Of a DNA stretch of 64,000 bases, positions 46,001 through 55,364 are shown piece after piece; positions within the stretch are counted from its first letter, which is position 1; the number at the start of each line of letters is the position of its first letter. A program made the translations under genes and the position numbers. Source of the DNA: Chelativorans sp. J32 (GTDB taxonomy: Bacteria > Pseudomonadota > Alphaproteobacteria > Rhizobiales > Rhizobiaceae). The stretch is taken from assembly GCF_000518985.1 (NCBI RefSeq), contig NZ_JAEQ01000001.1:1-64000 (forward strand). The letters are read 5' to 3'. The notes under the pieces are model-generated. The model was not told the origin of the DNA, did not search any database, and saw only the letters and a list, made by a program, of their open reading frames with translations.

Positions 46001-46885
46001 TCAGGCCTGGTGCTGAAGCTGCGCTGCCTCCCAGCCGAGAATCGCGCGCTTGCGTGTCAGTCCCCAATGATAGCCCGTAAGCGCACCCGACTTGCCGAGC
46101 GCGCGGTGGCAGGGCACCACGAAGGATAGAGGGTTGGCGCCGACAGCGGCACCAACGGCCCGCGAAGCGGTCGGGCAGCCGATTTCGGTGGCGATATCGG
46201 AATAGGCGCGTGCGCGCCCCATGGGGATCTTCAAAAGCGCCTCCCATACGCGCACCTGAAAATCCGTGCCGATGAGGACCACGCGCAGCGGCTCTTCCGA
46301 CCGCCAGCGCGCCGGATCAAAGATGCGGCCCGCAAAAGGAGCGGTGGCTGAAACGTCCTCGACATATTTGGCGTTGGGCCAGCGCGAACTCATATCGGTG
46401 AAGGCCGCCTGCTCTTCCCCGTGGTCTGCGAAAGCAAGGCCCGCCAGCCCGCGGTCGGTCACCATCACCAGCGCTATCCCGAAGGGCGACAGATGGTAAC
46501 CGTAACGAATGGTAAGACCCTTGCCGCGCAACTTGTACTCACCGGGCGAAATCGCCTCGTGGGTGACGAACAGGTCGTGCAGTCTACCGGGGCCCGACAT
46601 GCCCAGTTCAAGAGCGGTTTCGAGAAGCGGCATACCGCTGTCGAGCAACCTCCGCGCATGGTCGAGGGTGACCGCCTGCAGGAAGGCCTTTGGCGACAGC
46701 CCCGCCCAGCGGGTGAAGAGCTTCTGCAGGCCGGTCGGCGTTTCGCCGAGTTCCGCGGCAAGATCGTCGAGTGAAGGCTGGCTCCGATAGTCGAGGCTGA
46801 TCTTCTCGATCACACGGCGAATAATCTCATAATCGCTGCCGACAGGGGTGATCTCGCGTTCGAGAACGGCTAGTTCTGCATTCAT
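46001..46885 (-). CDS. Ada-like protein: AraC domain plus O6-methylguanine-DNA methyltransferase
   Basis: 294 residues. Residues about 20-110 are an AraC-type DNA-binding domain (LQAVTLDHARRLLDSG). Residues about 130-285 are an alkyltransferase, with FQVRVWEALLKIPMGRARAYSDIA and the methyl-accepting Cys in VVPCHRALGKSGALTGYHWG. The N-terminal Cys4 zinc module of Ada that repairs phosphotriesters and switches on the regulon is missing, so this variant may bind DNA without that sensor. Start: ATG at 46,883-46,885, with GGAGACA upstream. Confidence 0.9.
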   Translation of the reverse strand: MNAELAVLEREITPVGSDYEIIRRVIEKISLDYRSQPSLDDLAAELGETPTGLQKLFTRWAGLSPKAFLQAVTLDHARRLLDSGMPLLETALELGMSGPGRLHDLFVTHEAISPGEYKLRGKGLTIRYGYHLSPFGIALVMVTDRGLAGLAFADHGEEQAAFTDMSSRWPNAKYVEDVSATAPFAGRIFDPARWRSEEPLRVVLIGTDFQVRVWEALLKIPMGRARAYSDIATEIGCPTASRAVGAAVGANPLSFVVPCHRALGKSGALTGYHWGLTRKRAILGWEAAQLQHQA

Positions 46886-46999
46886 GACACTGTCTCCTTG
46901 CGTGCCAATATGCGCATGAAAGCAGCGCCTCTCCACCCGATTCTTGCTCTTATGGTAGCGGCTTGAAAAATCGGTCCCGATTGTCCGGTGAGACGATGC

Positions 47000-47485
47000 T
47001 TAGCGCGCCTTCACCGTAGCCAGCGCCTGGCCAAATGCCTTTGCGAAACTTTCGCGATCGTCCGGATTAAGGAAGCTGCCGATCAGCACTCTTTTCTCAC
47101 GCATCTCCACGGCCATGTCGGTGATTCCGATTTCGGCATGGCGGTGGACACGGAAACGCGTCCAGAAGGGGTTGAAACTATGCTCCTCGATCCGGCCCGA
47201 GGGCGGCACCTTGCGGATGTGGAGGTTCGTTCGCGAAAGCGAGACCTCCTCGCGGACGCGGGCTGCACGATAGTTCACGCGGAAGGCGATATAGAGCGCA
47301 AGCACGTCCAGCCCGAAGAAGCCGATGATCGGCCATGCGCCCATGCTCCAGAAGATCGCGGCAATGGTGAGCCAGATGAAAACCATTCCGCCCATCAGCA
47401 CGTAGAACCCCGTTGGGCCCAGCGATCGATGGGGTACCAGAAGCGCCTTGAAGAAAGGCGCGTCGATGGCATTCTTTTCATCCAT
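47000..47485 (-). CDS. DUF2244 family membrane protein
   Basis: A 161-residue protein with two close transmembrane helices (about residues 30-70: GFYVLMGGMVFIWLTIAAIF, IIGFFGLDVLALYIAFRV) followed by a soluble domain with RVNYRAARVREEVSLS, a signature of DUF2244. Start taken as MDEKNAID (ATG 47,483-47,485). It is divergent from nth with a 21-bp gap. Function unknown. Confidence 0.85.
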   Translation of the reverse strand: MDEKNAIDAPFFKALLVPHRSLGPTGFYVLMGGMVFIWLTIAAIFWSMGAWPIIGFFGLDVLALYIAFRVNYRAARVREEVSLSRTNLHIRKVPPSGRIEEHSFNPFWTRFRVHRHAEIGITDMAVEMREKRVLIGSFLNPDDRESFAKAFGQALATVKAR

Positions 47486-47506
47486 GAGACAGATTATAGA
47501 GGCTGA

Positions 47507-48289
47507 ATGCAAAAGCCCAAGTCCCAAAGTGCCGCAATGGGGGCGGCCACCCGTTCACCCGGCAAAAAGGCATCCAGGAAGGTGCTGACCGCCTATAGCC
47601 CGGAGCAGGTGGAAGAAATCTTCCGCCGGTTCAGCGTGCAGCGGCCCGAGCCAAAGGGCGAACTGGCATCGGTGAACGCGTTCACCCTGCTGGTGGCGGT
47701 TGTACTTTCCGCGCAGGCGACCGATGCCGGCGTGAACAAGGCGACGCGACCGCTCTTCAAGATCGCCGACACGCCGGAGAAAATGCTGGCATTGGGAGAG
47801 GAGAAGGTCGGCCAATATATCCGCACGATCGGGTTGTGGCGGAACAAGGCCAAGAACGTGATCGCTCTGAGTGAGGCGCTCATCCGCGACCATGGCGGCG
47901 AGGTGCCGGAAGACCGGGACGCCCTGACCAAGCTGCCGGGCGTAGGCCGGAAGACGGCCAATGTCGTGCTGAATGTCGCCTTCGGCCATCCAACCATGGC
48001 GGTGGACACGCATATCTTCCGGATCTCGAACCGGATCCTGCTCGCACCGGGAAAGACGCCGGAGGAAGTCGAGCGTGCTCTGCTCCAGGTCGTCCCCGAA
48101 CAATATCTCCTGCATGCCCACCACTGGCTGATCCTGCATGGCCGCTATGTGTGCAAGGCAAGGAAGCCCGATTGCCCGGCCTGTGTGATCGCCGATCTCT
48201 GCAAGGCCCCGGAAAAGACGACGGATGTGCCGGCGCCTCTCGTACCCTGGAAGTCCTTTGAAGAGGGGCGGGAGCCGGAGGAGGCGTGA
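47507..48289 (+). CDS. nth: Endonuclease III
   Basis: A 260-residue DNA glycosylase/AP lyase for oxidised pyrimidines. The helix-hairpin-helix LPGVGRKTANVVL holds catalytic Lys149, and VDTHIFRIS holds Asp167. The [4Fe-4S] ligands are Cys216, 223, 226 and 232 (C-x6-C-x2-C-x5-C). The first 25 residues are a basic extension; an internal ATG at 47,537 is an alternative start. Confidence 0.95.
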   Translation: MQKPKSQSAAMGAATRSPGKKASRKVLTAYSPEQVEEIFRRFSVQRPEPKGELASVNAFTLLVAVVLSAQATDAGVNKATRPLFKIADTPEKMLALGEEKVGQYIRTIGLWRNKAKNVIALSEALIRDHGGEVPEDRDALTKLPGVGRKTANVVLNVAFGHPTMAVDTHIFRISNRILLAPGKTPEEVERALLQVVPEQYLLHAHHWLILHGRYVCKARKPDCPACVIADLCKAPEKTTDVPAPLVPWKSFEEGREPEEA

Positions 48290-48724
48290 GCATTCCTCTC
48301 GCCGGGTGAGTTACATGGCGTCCTGAAACTCACTCCGCCCCATTGCTGCCTGGGCCTCGCGTGATTGCAGCCGCAAGCTCGACATGCTGGCTCGACTGCG
48401 TATTGGGCGAGCCTGCCGCAGAGCCAGGGAAGAATTTTACTGTCTTTTTCTTTCTGCGCAAGTCAGTGCAGATCGCGCTAAAATATAGAGAGAGCGAAGA
48501 ACCGCAGACATTGTTTAGTCCCAATTCTTCACTATATTGAGAGTCATGTGCATGGAAACCTTCATCAGGATGTCGAGGCTCGCCGGAAACGGCCGCTGCT
48601 CCGCCCGGAGCGGCGGTCCGTCAAACCCTGAACACCGCTCATAATTCCGCGCTCCGGGTCTCTTCTACGAAATGCGGTTCATTTTCCGCGGCGCCGATGT
48701 CGTCGCGTCAATGGAGCGTATCCA
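48290..48724. other. Intergenic region nth to zinc-ribbon gene
   Basis: No gene supported. A strong hairpin CCGCTGCTCC (48,593-48,602)/GGAGCGGCGG (48,607-48,616) stands alone about 110 bp before the next start. An AT-rich stretch at 48,480-48,540 (AAAATATAGAG, ACTATATTGAG) could hold a promoter. Confidence 0.4.
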
Positions 48725-48913
48725 ATGAGACATCCCCATCCTGCGAATATCTGTATTTTGTGCAGCCGTCATTTGCCGCGCGCGGCGAGACGCTGTCCGT
48801 GGTGCAAGGCCCCGATCGTTCCCGGCATTGAAAGCCCGATGACCGGCCGCAAGCGACTGGGCGCTGGCAGGCTACATCCTGCCTGGGCCAGTACGGAAGG
48901 GGGGCGGCCGTGA
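48725..48913 (+). CDS. Small zinc-ribbon-like protein
   Basis: 62 residues with two CxxC pairs, CILC at about 10-13 and CPWC at about 24-27, spaced as in a zinc ribbon, followed by a basic/Pro-rich tail. Its stop TGA overlaps the GTG start of the NUDIX gene (GTGA), which argues that it is translated. No family recognised. It might bind nucleic acid or regulate the downstream enzyme, but this is inference. Confidence 0.55.
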   Translation: MRHPHPANICILCSRHLPRAARRCPWCKAPIVPGIESPMTGRKRLGAGRLHPAWASTEGGRP

Positions 48914-49440
48914 ACAGCATCGAGAGCATGGATATCGTAGCGGATCATCTGTCGCCTGACGTATTGCAGCAATATGGTGCATTGCCCTGGCGGAGAAATC
49001 GTCGCGGCGAGATCGAAATCCTTTTGATCACGTCACGCCGCCGGATGCGCTGGATCATCCCTAAGGGTTGGCCGGTGAAAGGCCGGCCGGACTATCTTTC
49101 AGCGGCATTAGAGGCTTTCGAAGAGGCTGGCGTGATCGGGGAAGTCTATCCCCACCCCATCGGCGACTATCATTACCTGAAAAACGGCAGAGAGGGCTTG
49201 TCTCAACGCTGCCGTGTCACGCTGTTCAGTCTCCATGTTCGCGGGACGCTGCTGAATTGGCCGGAGATCGGCCAGCGGAAACGCCGCTGGGTCTCGCTGA
49301 AGGAAGCCGCCGAGTTGATAGCCGATCCCGAACTCGCCCGTCTGGTGAGAAGCGTCGGGTCTAATCTTCGGGTTTTGACCAAGCTCGACGAGGCGGCGCC
49401 GTCTGTGCAGAGCCCGGAGGATATGTCAGGCTTGAGGTGA
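48910..49440 (+). CDS. NUDIX hydrolase, DIPP-like
   Basis: 176 residues. The segment RMRWIIPKGWPVKGRPDYLS followed by AALEAFEEAGVIGEV is a NUDIX box of the diphosphoinositol/dinucleotide polyphosphate hydrolase-like group (PKGWP). The box is degenerate: the Arg of REUXEE is Leu, while the two metal-binding Glu of the EE pair remain. Activity may be altered. It overlaps the genes on both sides by 4 bp. Confidence 0.85.
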   Translation: MNSIESMDIVADHLSPDVLQQYGALPWRRNRRGEIEILLITSRRRMRWIIPKGWPVKGRPDYLSAALEAFEEAGVIGEVYPHPIGDYHYLKNGREGLSQRCRVTLFSLHVRGTLLNWPEIGQRKRRWVSLKEAAELIADPELARLVRSVGSNLRVLTKLDEAAPSVQSPEDMSGLR

Positions 49441-49655
49441 AGGAGTCGACGGTGCTTTCATCGACATTTCTTGCTCTGAGAACGCAGGGAATCTGCACCG
49501 AGCCGCTCCGTGACGCCTGTATGGCTCATTTCCGGACGTCCGGTCTCTTCGACACGGAGGCGAGGGAGCGGTTCTGGAGAGAGTTCGTCCGGTCACGACG
49601 CGCATATCGTCAGGCAACGGATGAAAACCTCGAGCGCATTCTGGCGCCCGGGTGA
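49437..49655 (+). CDS. Small hypothetical protein coupled to NUDIX gene
   Basis: 72 residues starting at a GTG that overlaps the NUDIX stop (GTGA). It is helical and Arg/Glu-rich (LFDTEARERFWREFVRSRRA). No family recognised. The coupling and codon pattern favour a real gene, the third in a chain zinc ribbon-NUDIX-small ORF. Confidence 0.45.
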   Translation: MKESTVLSSTFLALRTQGICTEPLRDACMAHFRTSGLFDTEARERFWREFVRSRRAYRQATDENLERILAPG

Positions 49656-49778
49656 AGCGCTCTGCCGTGCGAAACGGACCCTGGCAACACGGACCTTGAG
49701 CGGCCCGCGACTGCCTCTGCACGCGCCTGTCACGGCGCCGCCTGACGGGGCGGGTGCAGAAGCAGCGCGGGACCTCAA

Positions 49779-51044
49779 TCAGCTCGTAAAGAAGCTCTGG
49801 GTGCCGTGGGCCTCGATGGCATCGGCAAGACGACCGAGCGCGTGCACATAGGCCGCCGTACGCATCGTGATGCCCTTCTCCTTGGAGATGTTCCAGATGG
49901 CGCGTCCCTCGGCCTCCATGATGGCCTGCAGGCGCTCGTGTATTTCCCGCACGGTCCAGTAAAAGCCCTGCCGGTTCTGAACCCACTCGAAATAGGACAC
50001 GGTCACGCCGCCGGCATTTGCCAGGATGTCGGGAAGGATCACCACGTCGTTTGCCGCCAGGATCTTGTCCGCCTCCGGCGTCACGGGGCCGTTCGCGAGT
50101 TCGAGCACCAGTTTGGCCTTGACCGAATGGGCGTTCCGCTCGTGGATCATGTTCTCCAGGGCGGCCGGCACCAAGAGGTCGCAGTCAACGCCTACGAGCT
50201 CGCTTGCAGGCAGGATTTCATGCCCGGCTTGCCCTGCCGTGCTTATCACCGACCGGCCATTGGCCTTGGCTTCCATCAGCAAGTCCACGCGCAGGCCCGC
50301 ATCGGCTCTGACCGCGCCTTCGGAATCCGACACCGCCACGATCTTGTGGCCGTCTGCCGCCAGAAGCTGGGCAATGTGCTGACCGGCGTTCCCGAAGCCC
50401 TGGACCGCAACGCGCATGGGGTTTCCGAGGCCAAGGTCTTCCGCCAGATGACGGACCAGGTAGTAGCCGCCACGCGCCGTTGCATCACCCCGTCCCAGCG
50501 ATCCGCCGAGCGCAATCGGCTTGCCGGTGATCACGGCCGGCTCCGCGTGGCCGACGATCTGAGCGTATTCGTCAGCCATCCAGCCCATGATCATGGAATT
50601 GGTGTAGACATCCGGTGCGGGGATGTCGCGGTCGGGCCCGATGATGCGGGCAAAGGCCTGGATATAGGCCCTGGAAAGGCGCTCAAGCTCCGCCTTCGAG
50701 AGCTTTCGGGGGTCGACCTGCACGGCACCTTTGCCACCGCCATAGGGCAGGTTCATGACGGCGCATTTGAACGTCATCCAGAAGGCCAGCGTCTCGACCT
50801 CGTCATCCGTGGAATCGGGATGAAAGCGGATACCGCCCTTGGTCGGACCCCGGGTGTCATCGTACCGGCAGCGCCATGCGAGGAAGGACTTCCGCGACCC
50901 ATCATCCATGCGGATCATCAGACGCACTTTGGTGGTTTCACGCGGGAATTTCAGTTTCTCGATGACATCCGGGTCGATGTTCAGGTGGGCGGTCGCTTCG
51001 TCCAACCGGACGAGCGCGTGATCGAGCAAACTGTCTTCTGCCAT
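49779..51044 (-). CDS. Glu/Leu/Phe/Val dehydrogenase
   Basis: A 421-residue NAD(P)-dependent amino-acid dehydrogenase interconverting glutamate and 2-oxoglutarate, or an analogous pair. GGIRFHP, PYGGGKGAV (catalytic Lys) and DIPAPDV form the substrate site; GFGNAGQHIA is the dinucleotide motif. The length and the N-terminus without long extension suit the small hexameric type. The second of two adjacent ATGs (51,042-51,044) is best spaced from AAGGAG. Confidence 0.93.
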   Translation of the reverse strand: MAEDSLLDHALVRLDEATAHLNIDPDVIEKLKFPRETTKVRLMIRMDDGSRKSFLAWRCRYDDTRGPTKGGIRFHPDSTDDEVETLAFWMTFKCAVMNLPYGGGKGAVQVDPRKLSKAELERLSRAYIQAFARIIGPDRDIPAPDVYTNSMIMGWMADEYAQIVGHAEPAVITGKPIALGGSLGRGDATARGGYYLVRHLAEDLGLGNPMRVAVQGFGNAGQHIAQLLAADGHKIVAVSDSEGAVRADAGLRVDLLMEAKANGRSVISTAGQAGHEILPASELVGVDCDLLVPAALENMIHERNAHSVKAKLVLELANGPVTPEADKILAANDVVILPDILANAGGVTVSYFEWVQNRQGFYWTVREIHERLQAIMEAEGRAIWNISKEKGITMRTAAYVHALGRLADAIEAHGTQSFFTS

Positions 51045-51180
51045 CATGTCTCCTTCAGATTGTTCCATCGATAGGATGGTGTGCCGGGCGCGAAGGACGG
51101 TAGGTTATCTGGTCACGCCCCCCTTCAAAATTGCGGCCATGTAATGCATTTGACTGGCAGGACCCGTCAAGCTTTTGCTT

Positions 51181-51381
51181 ATGGCGCGTCAATTTTCCGC
51201 GAATGCTGCCCAGGGGCAGCTTGCCGCGCTTGCATATAGGACAATGGCCACGGATTTCCTGCTTCGCACCCGGGCTGGATTGGATTTCATGGCGAGGCGT
51301 TGTCATGCTACGGATAGACGGCTTGCGTCCAGGGCCGATCCAATCCGGACCATCCGGGGCGCGAAAGGGAAGGTGCCATGA
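51181..51381 (+). CDS. Doubtful small ORF before the DUF488 gene
   Basis: A 66-residue Ala/Arg-rich frame that ends in an ATGA overlap with the DUF488 start. No similarity recognised and no clear ribosome site. The overlap could be chance. The rest of 51,045-51,377 shows nothing else. Confidence 0.25.
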   Translation: MARQFSANAAQGQLAALAYRTMATDFLLRTRAGLDFMARRCHATDRRLASRADPIRTIRGAKGKVP

Positions 51382-51728
51382 AGCTTCGCCTTAAGCGTGT
51401 CTATGAGCCGCCGGCGCAGGATGACGGCATACGCATTCTCGTCGACCGCCTTTGGCCTCGCGGCCTCAAGAAGGAGGACGCGGCCATCGATCTATGGCTG
51501 AAGGAGATCGCTCCGAGCGCCGAATTGCGTCAATGGTTCAAGCACGATCCGGAAAAGTGGCCCGAGTTTCGCCGCCGCTATGTCGCCGAACTCGGCAACC
51601 GAAAGGATGAGGTCGAGACACTGCTCCAGCAGGCGGCCAAGAACCGGGTCACGCTTCTCTTTGCGGCCAAGGACGAGACACATAATCAGGCGGTCGTGCT
51701 GAAGGAGTTCATAGAGCACCGGAAGTGA
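51378..51728 (+). CDS. DUF488 family protein
   Basis: 116 residues. RVYEPPAQDDGIRILVDRLWPRGL and WFKHDPEKWPEFRRRY are the hallmark segments of this small, widely distributed family, with LLFAAKDETHNQAVVL near the end. Function is unknown; some annotations suggest a uroporphyrin or stress role, without firm evidence. GGGAAGG precedes the start. Confidence 0.92.
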   Translation: MKLRLKRVYEPPAQDDGIRILVDRLWPRGLKKEDAAIDLWLKEIAPSAELRQWFKHDPEKWPEFRRRYVAELGNRKDEVETLLQQAAKNRVTLLFAAKDETHNQAVVLKEFIEHRK

Positions 51729-51755
51729 GCTGAGCCGGCTTCCGCTGTGTCCCGC

Positions 51756-52409
51756 TCAATCCGTGACGATCACATCCATGGGGATGTCATGGGGTTGCGG
51801 GTAGATGGTGGCAATCTTGGCCTGTGCATACCCGACGCCCACGATGAGTGGCTTGCGCGGCATGGCGGCCAGCGTCCGGTCGAAGAAGCCTCCTCCATAG
51901 CCAAGGCGGTATTGCGCCTCGTCAAAGCCGACGAGGGGCGCGATCACGATATCCGGCTGGACGGCGGGACCGCGGGAGGGGGCGGGAATGTTCCAGATCC
52001 CGCGCTCCAGGGGGTCGCCCGGCGCCCACATTCTGTATTCGAGCGGCCACCCCTTCCGGATGACGACGGGAAGCGCGATGCGCCCGCCGCGCTCGATCGC
52101 CCTGATCGCCCAGTTGCGGAGGTCGGGTTCGCCGCGAAAGGGCCAGTATGTGCCGACTATGCGTCCGCTATACTTGCCAATGATCAGGTCGAGTACGCCG
52201 CCAATGTGAGCGGACCGGGCCTGGCGGTCCTCCGCTTTCAGCAGGAGGCGGTGGTCGATCAGGCGCTTTCGCTCTGCCCTGCGCCAGCGCGCGACATCGC
52301 TCCAGGCATCCGACCGGTTAGGCTCGGCACCGTATCCGGGGGTGAGCCCGTGCATGAAACAGGGTGGGGATGCGTATTCATGCGGTTCGTTTTCCGGCTG
52401 GTCGCACAT
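51756..52409 (-). CDS. 5-formyltetrahydrofolate cyclo-ligase
   Basis: About 217 residues; converts 5-formyl-THF to methenyl-THF using ATP. The C-terminal signature RLGYGGGFFDRTL is intact, with RKRLIDHRLLLKAEDRQ at the N-terminal end. The start is uncertain: ATG 52,407-52,409 is used, but the frame extends to 52,475 and a later start near DAWSDVARWRR is also possible, since many homologs begin near there. It is divergent from the LysR gene. Confidence 0.9.
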   Translation of the reverse strand: MCDQPENEPHEYASPPCFMHGLTPGYGAEPNRSDAWSDVARWRRAERKRLIDHRLLLKAEDRQARSAHIGGVLDLIIGKYSGRIVGTYWPFRGEPDLRNWAIRAIERGGRIALPVVIRKGWPLEYRMWAPGDPLERGIWNIPAPSRGPAVQPDIVIAPLVGFDEAQYRLGYGGGFFDRTLAAMPRKPLIVGVGYAQAKIATIYPQPHDIPMDVIVTD

Positions 52410-52528
52410 CGCCGCTTGCGTCCGATTTCGTGTCAAGAACGAGGACATAAAACGTAGCATAAAAGGCGAAGGCAAACGGAATTAACTGCTATATGAAATG
52501 AAAATTTTTGCGCTAATCGGAGGCAGCG

Positions 52529-53389
52529 TTGGACATAGATCGGGCGAGGACCTTCCTTGAGATCGTCCATACCGGCAGCTTTCTCAAGGCGGCCAACCGT
52601 CTTCATGTCACCCAGACCACGGTCAGCGCCCGCATCAGAACGCTCGAGGAGGAGCTTGGCCGCCGCCTGTTCGTGCGTAACCGCAACGGGGCGACGCTTA
52701 CGGCGGCGGGGCGGGAATTCGAGCGTTTCGCCCAGTCTTTCGTGCAGATTTGGGAGCGGGCCCGTCAGCAGCTTACGATTCCTCCGGGCCGAACGGGTGT
52801 CGTTGCTCTCGGCGGTGAACTCAGCCTGTGGAACCCGCTCCTGCTTGACTGGCTTATCTGGATGAAGCGCAACCGGCCGGAGATCGCGCTCCACGCCCAT
52901 GTCGGGGTTCCCGATCAGTTGCTCGAGCAATTGCGAACGGGTGCCCTCGATCTAGCGGTCCTCTATGCGCCGAAGCTGCTGCCCGGTTTCAAGGTCGAGC
53001 TCATCGAAGAGGAGCAGCTTGTTCTCGTGCGGAAGGTCCGTCAGGGCAGCGAATCTGAAACTGAACATGACGATTACGTCCATGTTGATTGGGGACCGCA
53101 CTTCGCCGCGCAGCGCGGCTTCGGCCCGGCCGCGTTTGGCGAGCCAGGGCTTTTGGTGGGGCTCGGGCCGCTCGGCTTAAGCTACATCCTTCGCGCCGGC
53201 GGCATGGGATATTTCCGCAAGGGTGTCGTCGCTCCCCATGTCGACGCAGGCGAGCTGGAGCGTGTCGATGGCGCTCCGGAGTTCACCTATCCTGCCTATG
53301 CGGTCTATCCGGAATCGGCTGAGGAACGGGGCGAAGTGAAGGATGCGCTGCGCGGGCTGAAGGAGGTGGCTCTCAACCAGATGCGATGA
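52529..53389 (+). CDS. LysR-family transcriptional regulator
   Basis: 286 residues with an N-terminal winged helix (GSFLKAANRLHVTQTTVSARI, LEEELGRRLFVRN) and a substrate-binding-like effector domain. Start is a TTG with GGAGG 6 bp upstream. Targets cannot be read; the divergent cyclo-ligase and the downstream cystathionine synthase-like gene are candidates. Confidence 0.93.
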   Translation: MDIDRARTFLEIVHTGSFLKAANRLHVTQTTVSARIRTLEEELGRRLFVRNRNGATLTAAGREFERFAQSFVQIWERARQQLTIPPGRTGVVALGGELSLWNPLLLDWLIWMKRNRPEIALHAHVGVPDQLLEQLRTGALDLAVLYAPKLLPGFKVELIEEEQLVLVRKVRQGSESETEHDDYVHVDWGPHFAAQRGFGPAAFGEPGLLVGLGPLGLSYILRAGGMGYFRKGVVAPHVDAGELERVDGAPEFTYPAYAVYPESAEERGEVKDALRGLKEVALNQMR

Positions 53390-53559
53390 AAGCCTGGCTG
53401 CAATTGACAACGTTGATGCAATTTTATTGCAAAAAACCCCCAATATCATTCATTTGTCACCCTCTCAAACCATCGTTTATTCCGCGCCAGGCCGAGTGGG
53501 CGACATGCTCAGGCTGGCCGAAAGATTTCATTGAACGTTAGCGATGGGGCGATGTGAGC

Positions 53560-54720
53560 ATGGCCGAAGAACGGGATCCGCGCACGATCGCTGCGGCGAA
53601 CGGAGTCGCCTCCGAGGAGGTGTTCGGCGCGGTGGCGCCACCGCTCTACCTGTCGAGCACCTTCGCCTTTGCGGGCTTTGAGCGGAACCGCAGCTATGAA
53701 TATAGCCGTACCGCCAATCCCGGCCGGGATCTCCTCGCCGACACTTTGGCGAAGCTCGAAGGGGGTGCCGGTGCCGTCGTCACGTCCTCGGGAATGGCCG
53801 CGGTCGATCTCGTCCTGTCACTCGCAGGTTCCGCCGACCTCGTCATCGCGCCGCATGATTGCTATGGGGGCACCTACCGATTGCTTTCGGCCCGGCGTGA
53901 CAAGGGGCAGTTCGACGTCATTTTCGTTGATCAGTCTGACCGCGCAGCGCTGGCCGCGGCTCTCGCACGGAAGCCGAAGCTGGTATTGATCGAGACGCCG
54001 AGCAATCCGCTGCTGCGCGTTGTCGATATCCACCAGATCGCCGTGTGCTGCAAGGAAGTGGGCGCACGCGTGGCGGTCGACAACACTTTCCTCTCACCAG
54101 CTTTGCAAAGGCCGATAGGGTTGGGCGCCGATTTCGTGGTCCACTCCACCACGAAATACCTGAACGGGCATTCCGATGTCGTCGGGGGAGCCTTGATTTA
54201 TGGCGATGCAGCCGATGCCGAGCCCCTGCATTCCTGGGCCAATATAACGGGTGTGACCGGCTCGCCTTTCGATGCCTATCTTACGTTGCGCGGGCTGCGA
54301 ACGCTCTATCCGCGCATCGAGCGTCAACAAGCGAATGCGGCCGCCGTCGCATCGTATCTGGCGGCTCATCCGGCGGTGTCGGCTGTGTATTATCCGGGCC
54401 TTGCCACCCATCCCGGCCATGCGATCGCATGCGCGCAGCAGATGGGATTCGGCGCAATGCTGAGCTTCGAATTGGCCGGCGGGCTGGAGGCGGTGCGCCG
54501 TTTTGTCGAGGCGGTCAGGGTGTTCACTCTGGCCGAGTCACTCGGCGGGGTCGAAAGCCTTGTTGCGCACCCTGTCACGATGACCCATGCCGGCATGGGC
54601 GAAGAAGCGCGACGGGAAGCCGGCATCGGTGATGGCCTGCTGCGCCTTTCCGTCGGCCTCGAGGCCGAAGCAGACCTCATTTCCGATTTGAAGCAGGCTC
54701 TTTCCGCGATTCCTGATTAG
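53560..54720 (+). CDS. Cystathionine gamma-synthase family PLP enzyme
   Basis: 386 residues of the Cys/Met-metabolism PLP family. The cofactor Lys lies in HSTTKYLNGHSDVVGG, YEYSRTANPGRDLL is the neighbouring-subunit loop, and AESLGGVESLVAHP is the C-terminal signature. It could be a cystathionine gamma-synthase or -lyase, or O-acetylhomoserine-type enzyme; these cannot be separated safely by eye. The upstream region includes TTGACA at 53,404-53,409. Confidence 0.9.
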   Translation: MAEERDPRTIAAANGVASEEVFGAVAPPLYLSSTFAFAGFERNRSYEYSRTANPGRDLLADTLAKLEGGAGAVVTSSGMAAVDLVLSLAGSADLVIAPHDCYGGTYRLLSARRDKGQFDVIFVDQSDRAALAAALARKPKLVLIETPSNPLLRVVDIHQIAVCCKEVGARVAVDNTFLSPALQRPIGLGADFVVHSTTKYLNGHSDVVGGALIYGDAADAEPLHSWANITGVTGSPFDAYLTLRGLRTLYPRIERQQANAAAVASYLAAHPAVSAVYYPGLATHPGHAIACAQQMGFGAMLSFELAGGLEAVRRFVEAVRVFTLAESLGGVESLVAHPVTMTHAGMGEEARREAGIGDGLLRLSVGLEAEADLISDLKQALSAIPD

Positions 54721-54839
54721 AGGCGCTGTCGCCTGCGCATCAGGCTGCGGCGTTATTACACCGCCCCCACCGGCCACACCCGGGTCGGAGATGCTATATA
54801 TGTGTGGGAGCCCGTTACCGATTGGTGGGGAAAGACCAG

Positions 54840-55304
54840 ATGAGAGAACGCCCGGCACCGCAGCGCTCCATCGTGGTGGATGGAAAAGTTCTGCCCGAAT
54901 TGCTGGACGAGGCGACGATCGAGGCCGTCGTGCATGGCTTTTACGACCGGATCCGCAAGGATGAACTGCTCGGTCCGATCTTCAGCAAGGCGATCGCGCC
55001 GGATGAGTGGCCGCGTCATCTGGCGAAGATGTGCGATTTCTGGTCGGCCACCCTCCTGCGTACCGGTCGTTATAATGGACGCCCGCTGCCGGCACATATC
55101 GCCGTTCCGGGCCTGGAGGAGGTTCATTTTCGGCGCTGGCTTGGTCTCTTCAGGGAGACGGTGCAGGAGCTTTGCACGCCGGATGTCGCGGCTCTTTTCA
55201 TGAGCCGCGCTCTGCGCGTTGCGCATTCCTTCAGGCTGGGCATCGCGTTCCATCGGGGCGAAGATTCGCTTTCCGTGGAACCGATCCGCGAGGAAACCTT
55301 GTGA
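54840..55304 (+). CDS. Group III truncated haemoglobin
   Basis: 154 residues of the 2-on-2 globin fold. MCDFWSATLLRTGRYNGRPLPAH and EEVHFRRWLGLF include the proximal-His region of the trHbP/ctb group. GGGGAAAGA precedes the ATG at 54,840. It probably handles oxygen or nitric oxide. Confidence 0.88.
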   Translation: MRERPAPQRSIVVDGKVLPELLDEATIEAVVHGFYDRIRKDELLGPIFSKAIAPDEWPRHLAKMCDFWSATLLRTGRYNGRPLPAHIAVPGLEEVHFRRWLGLFRETVQELCTPDVAALFMSRALRVAHSFRLGIAFHRGEDSLSVEPIREETL

Positions 55305-55364
55305 ACTCGCCAGCGAGTACCCCCGTATACGCGCCGTTTCCTGCGCTTTACTGCGCGCTGGCTT

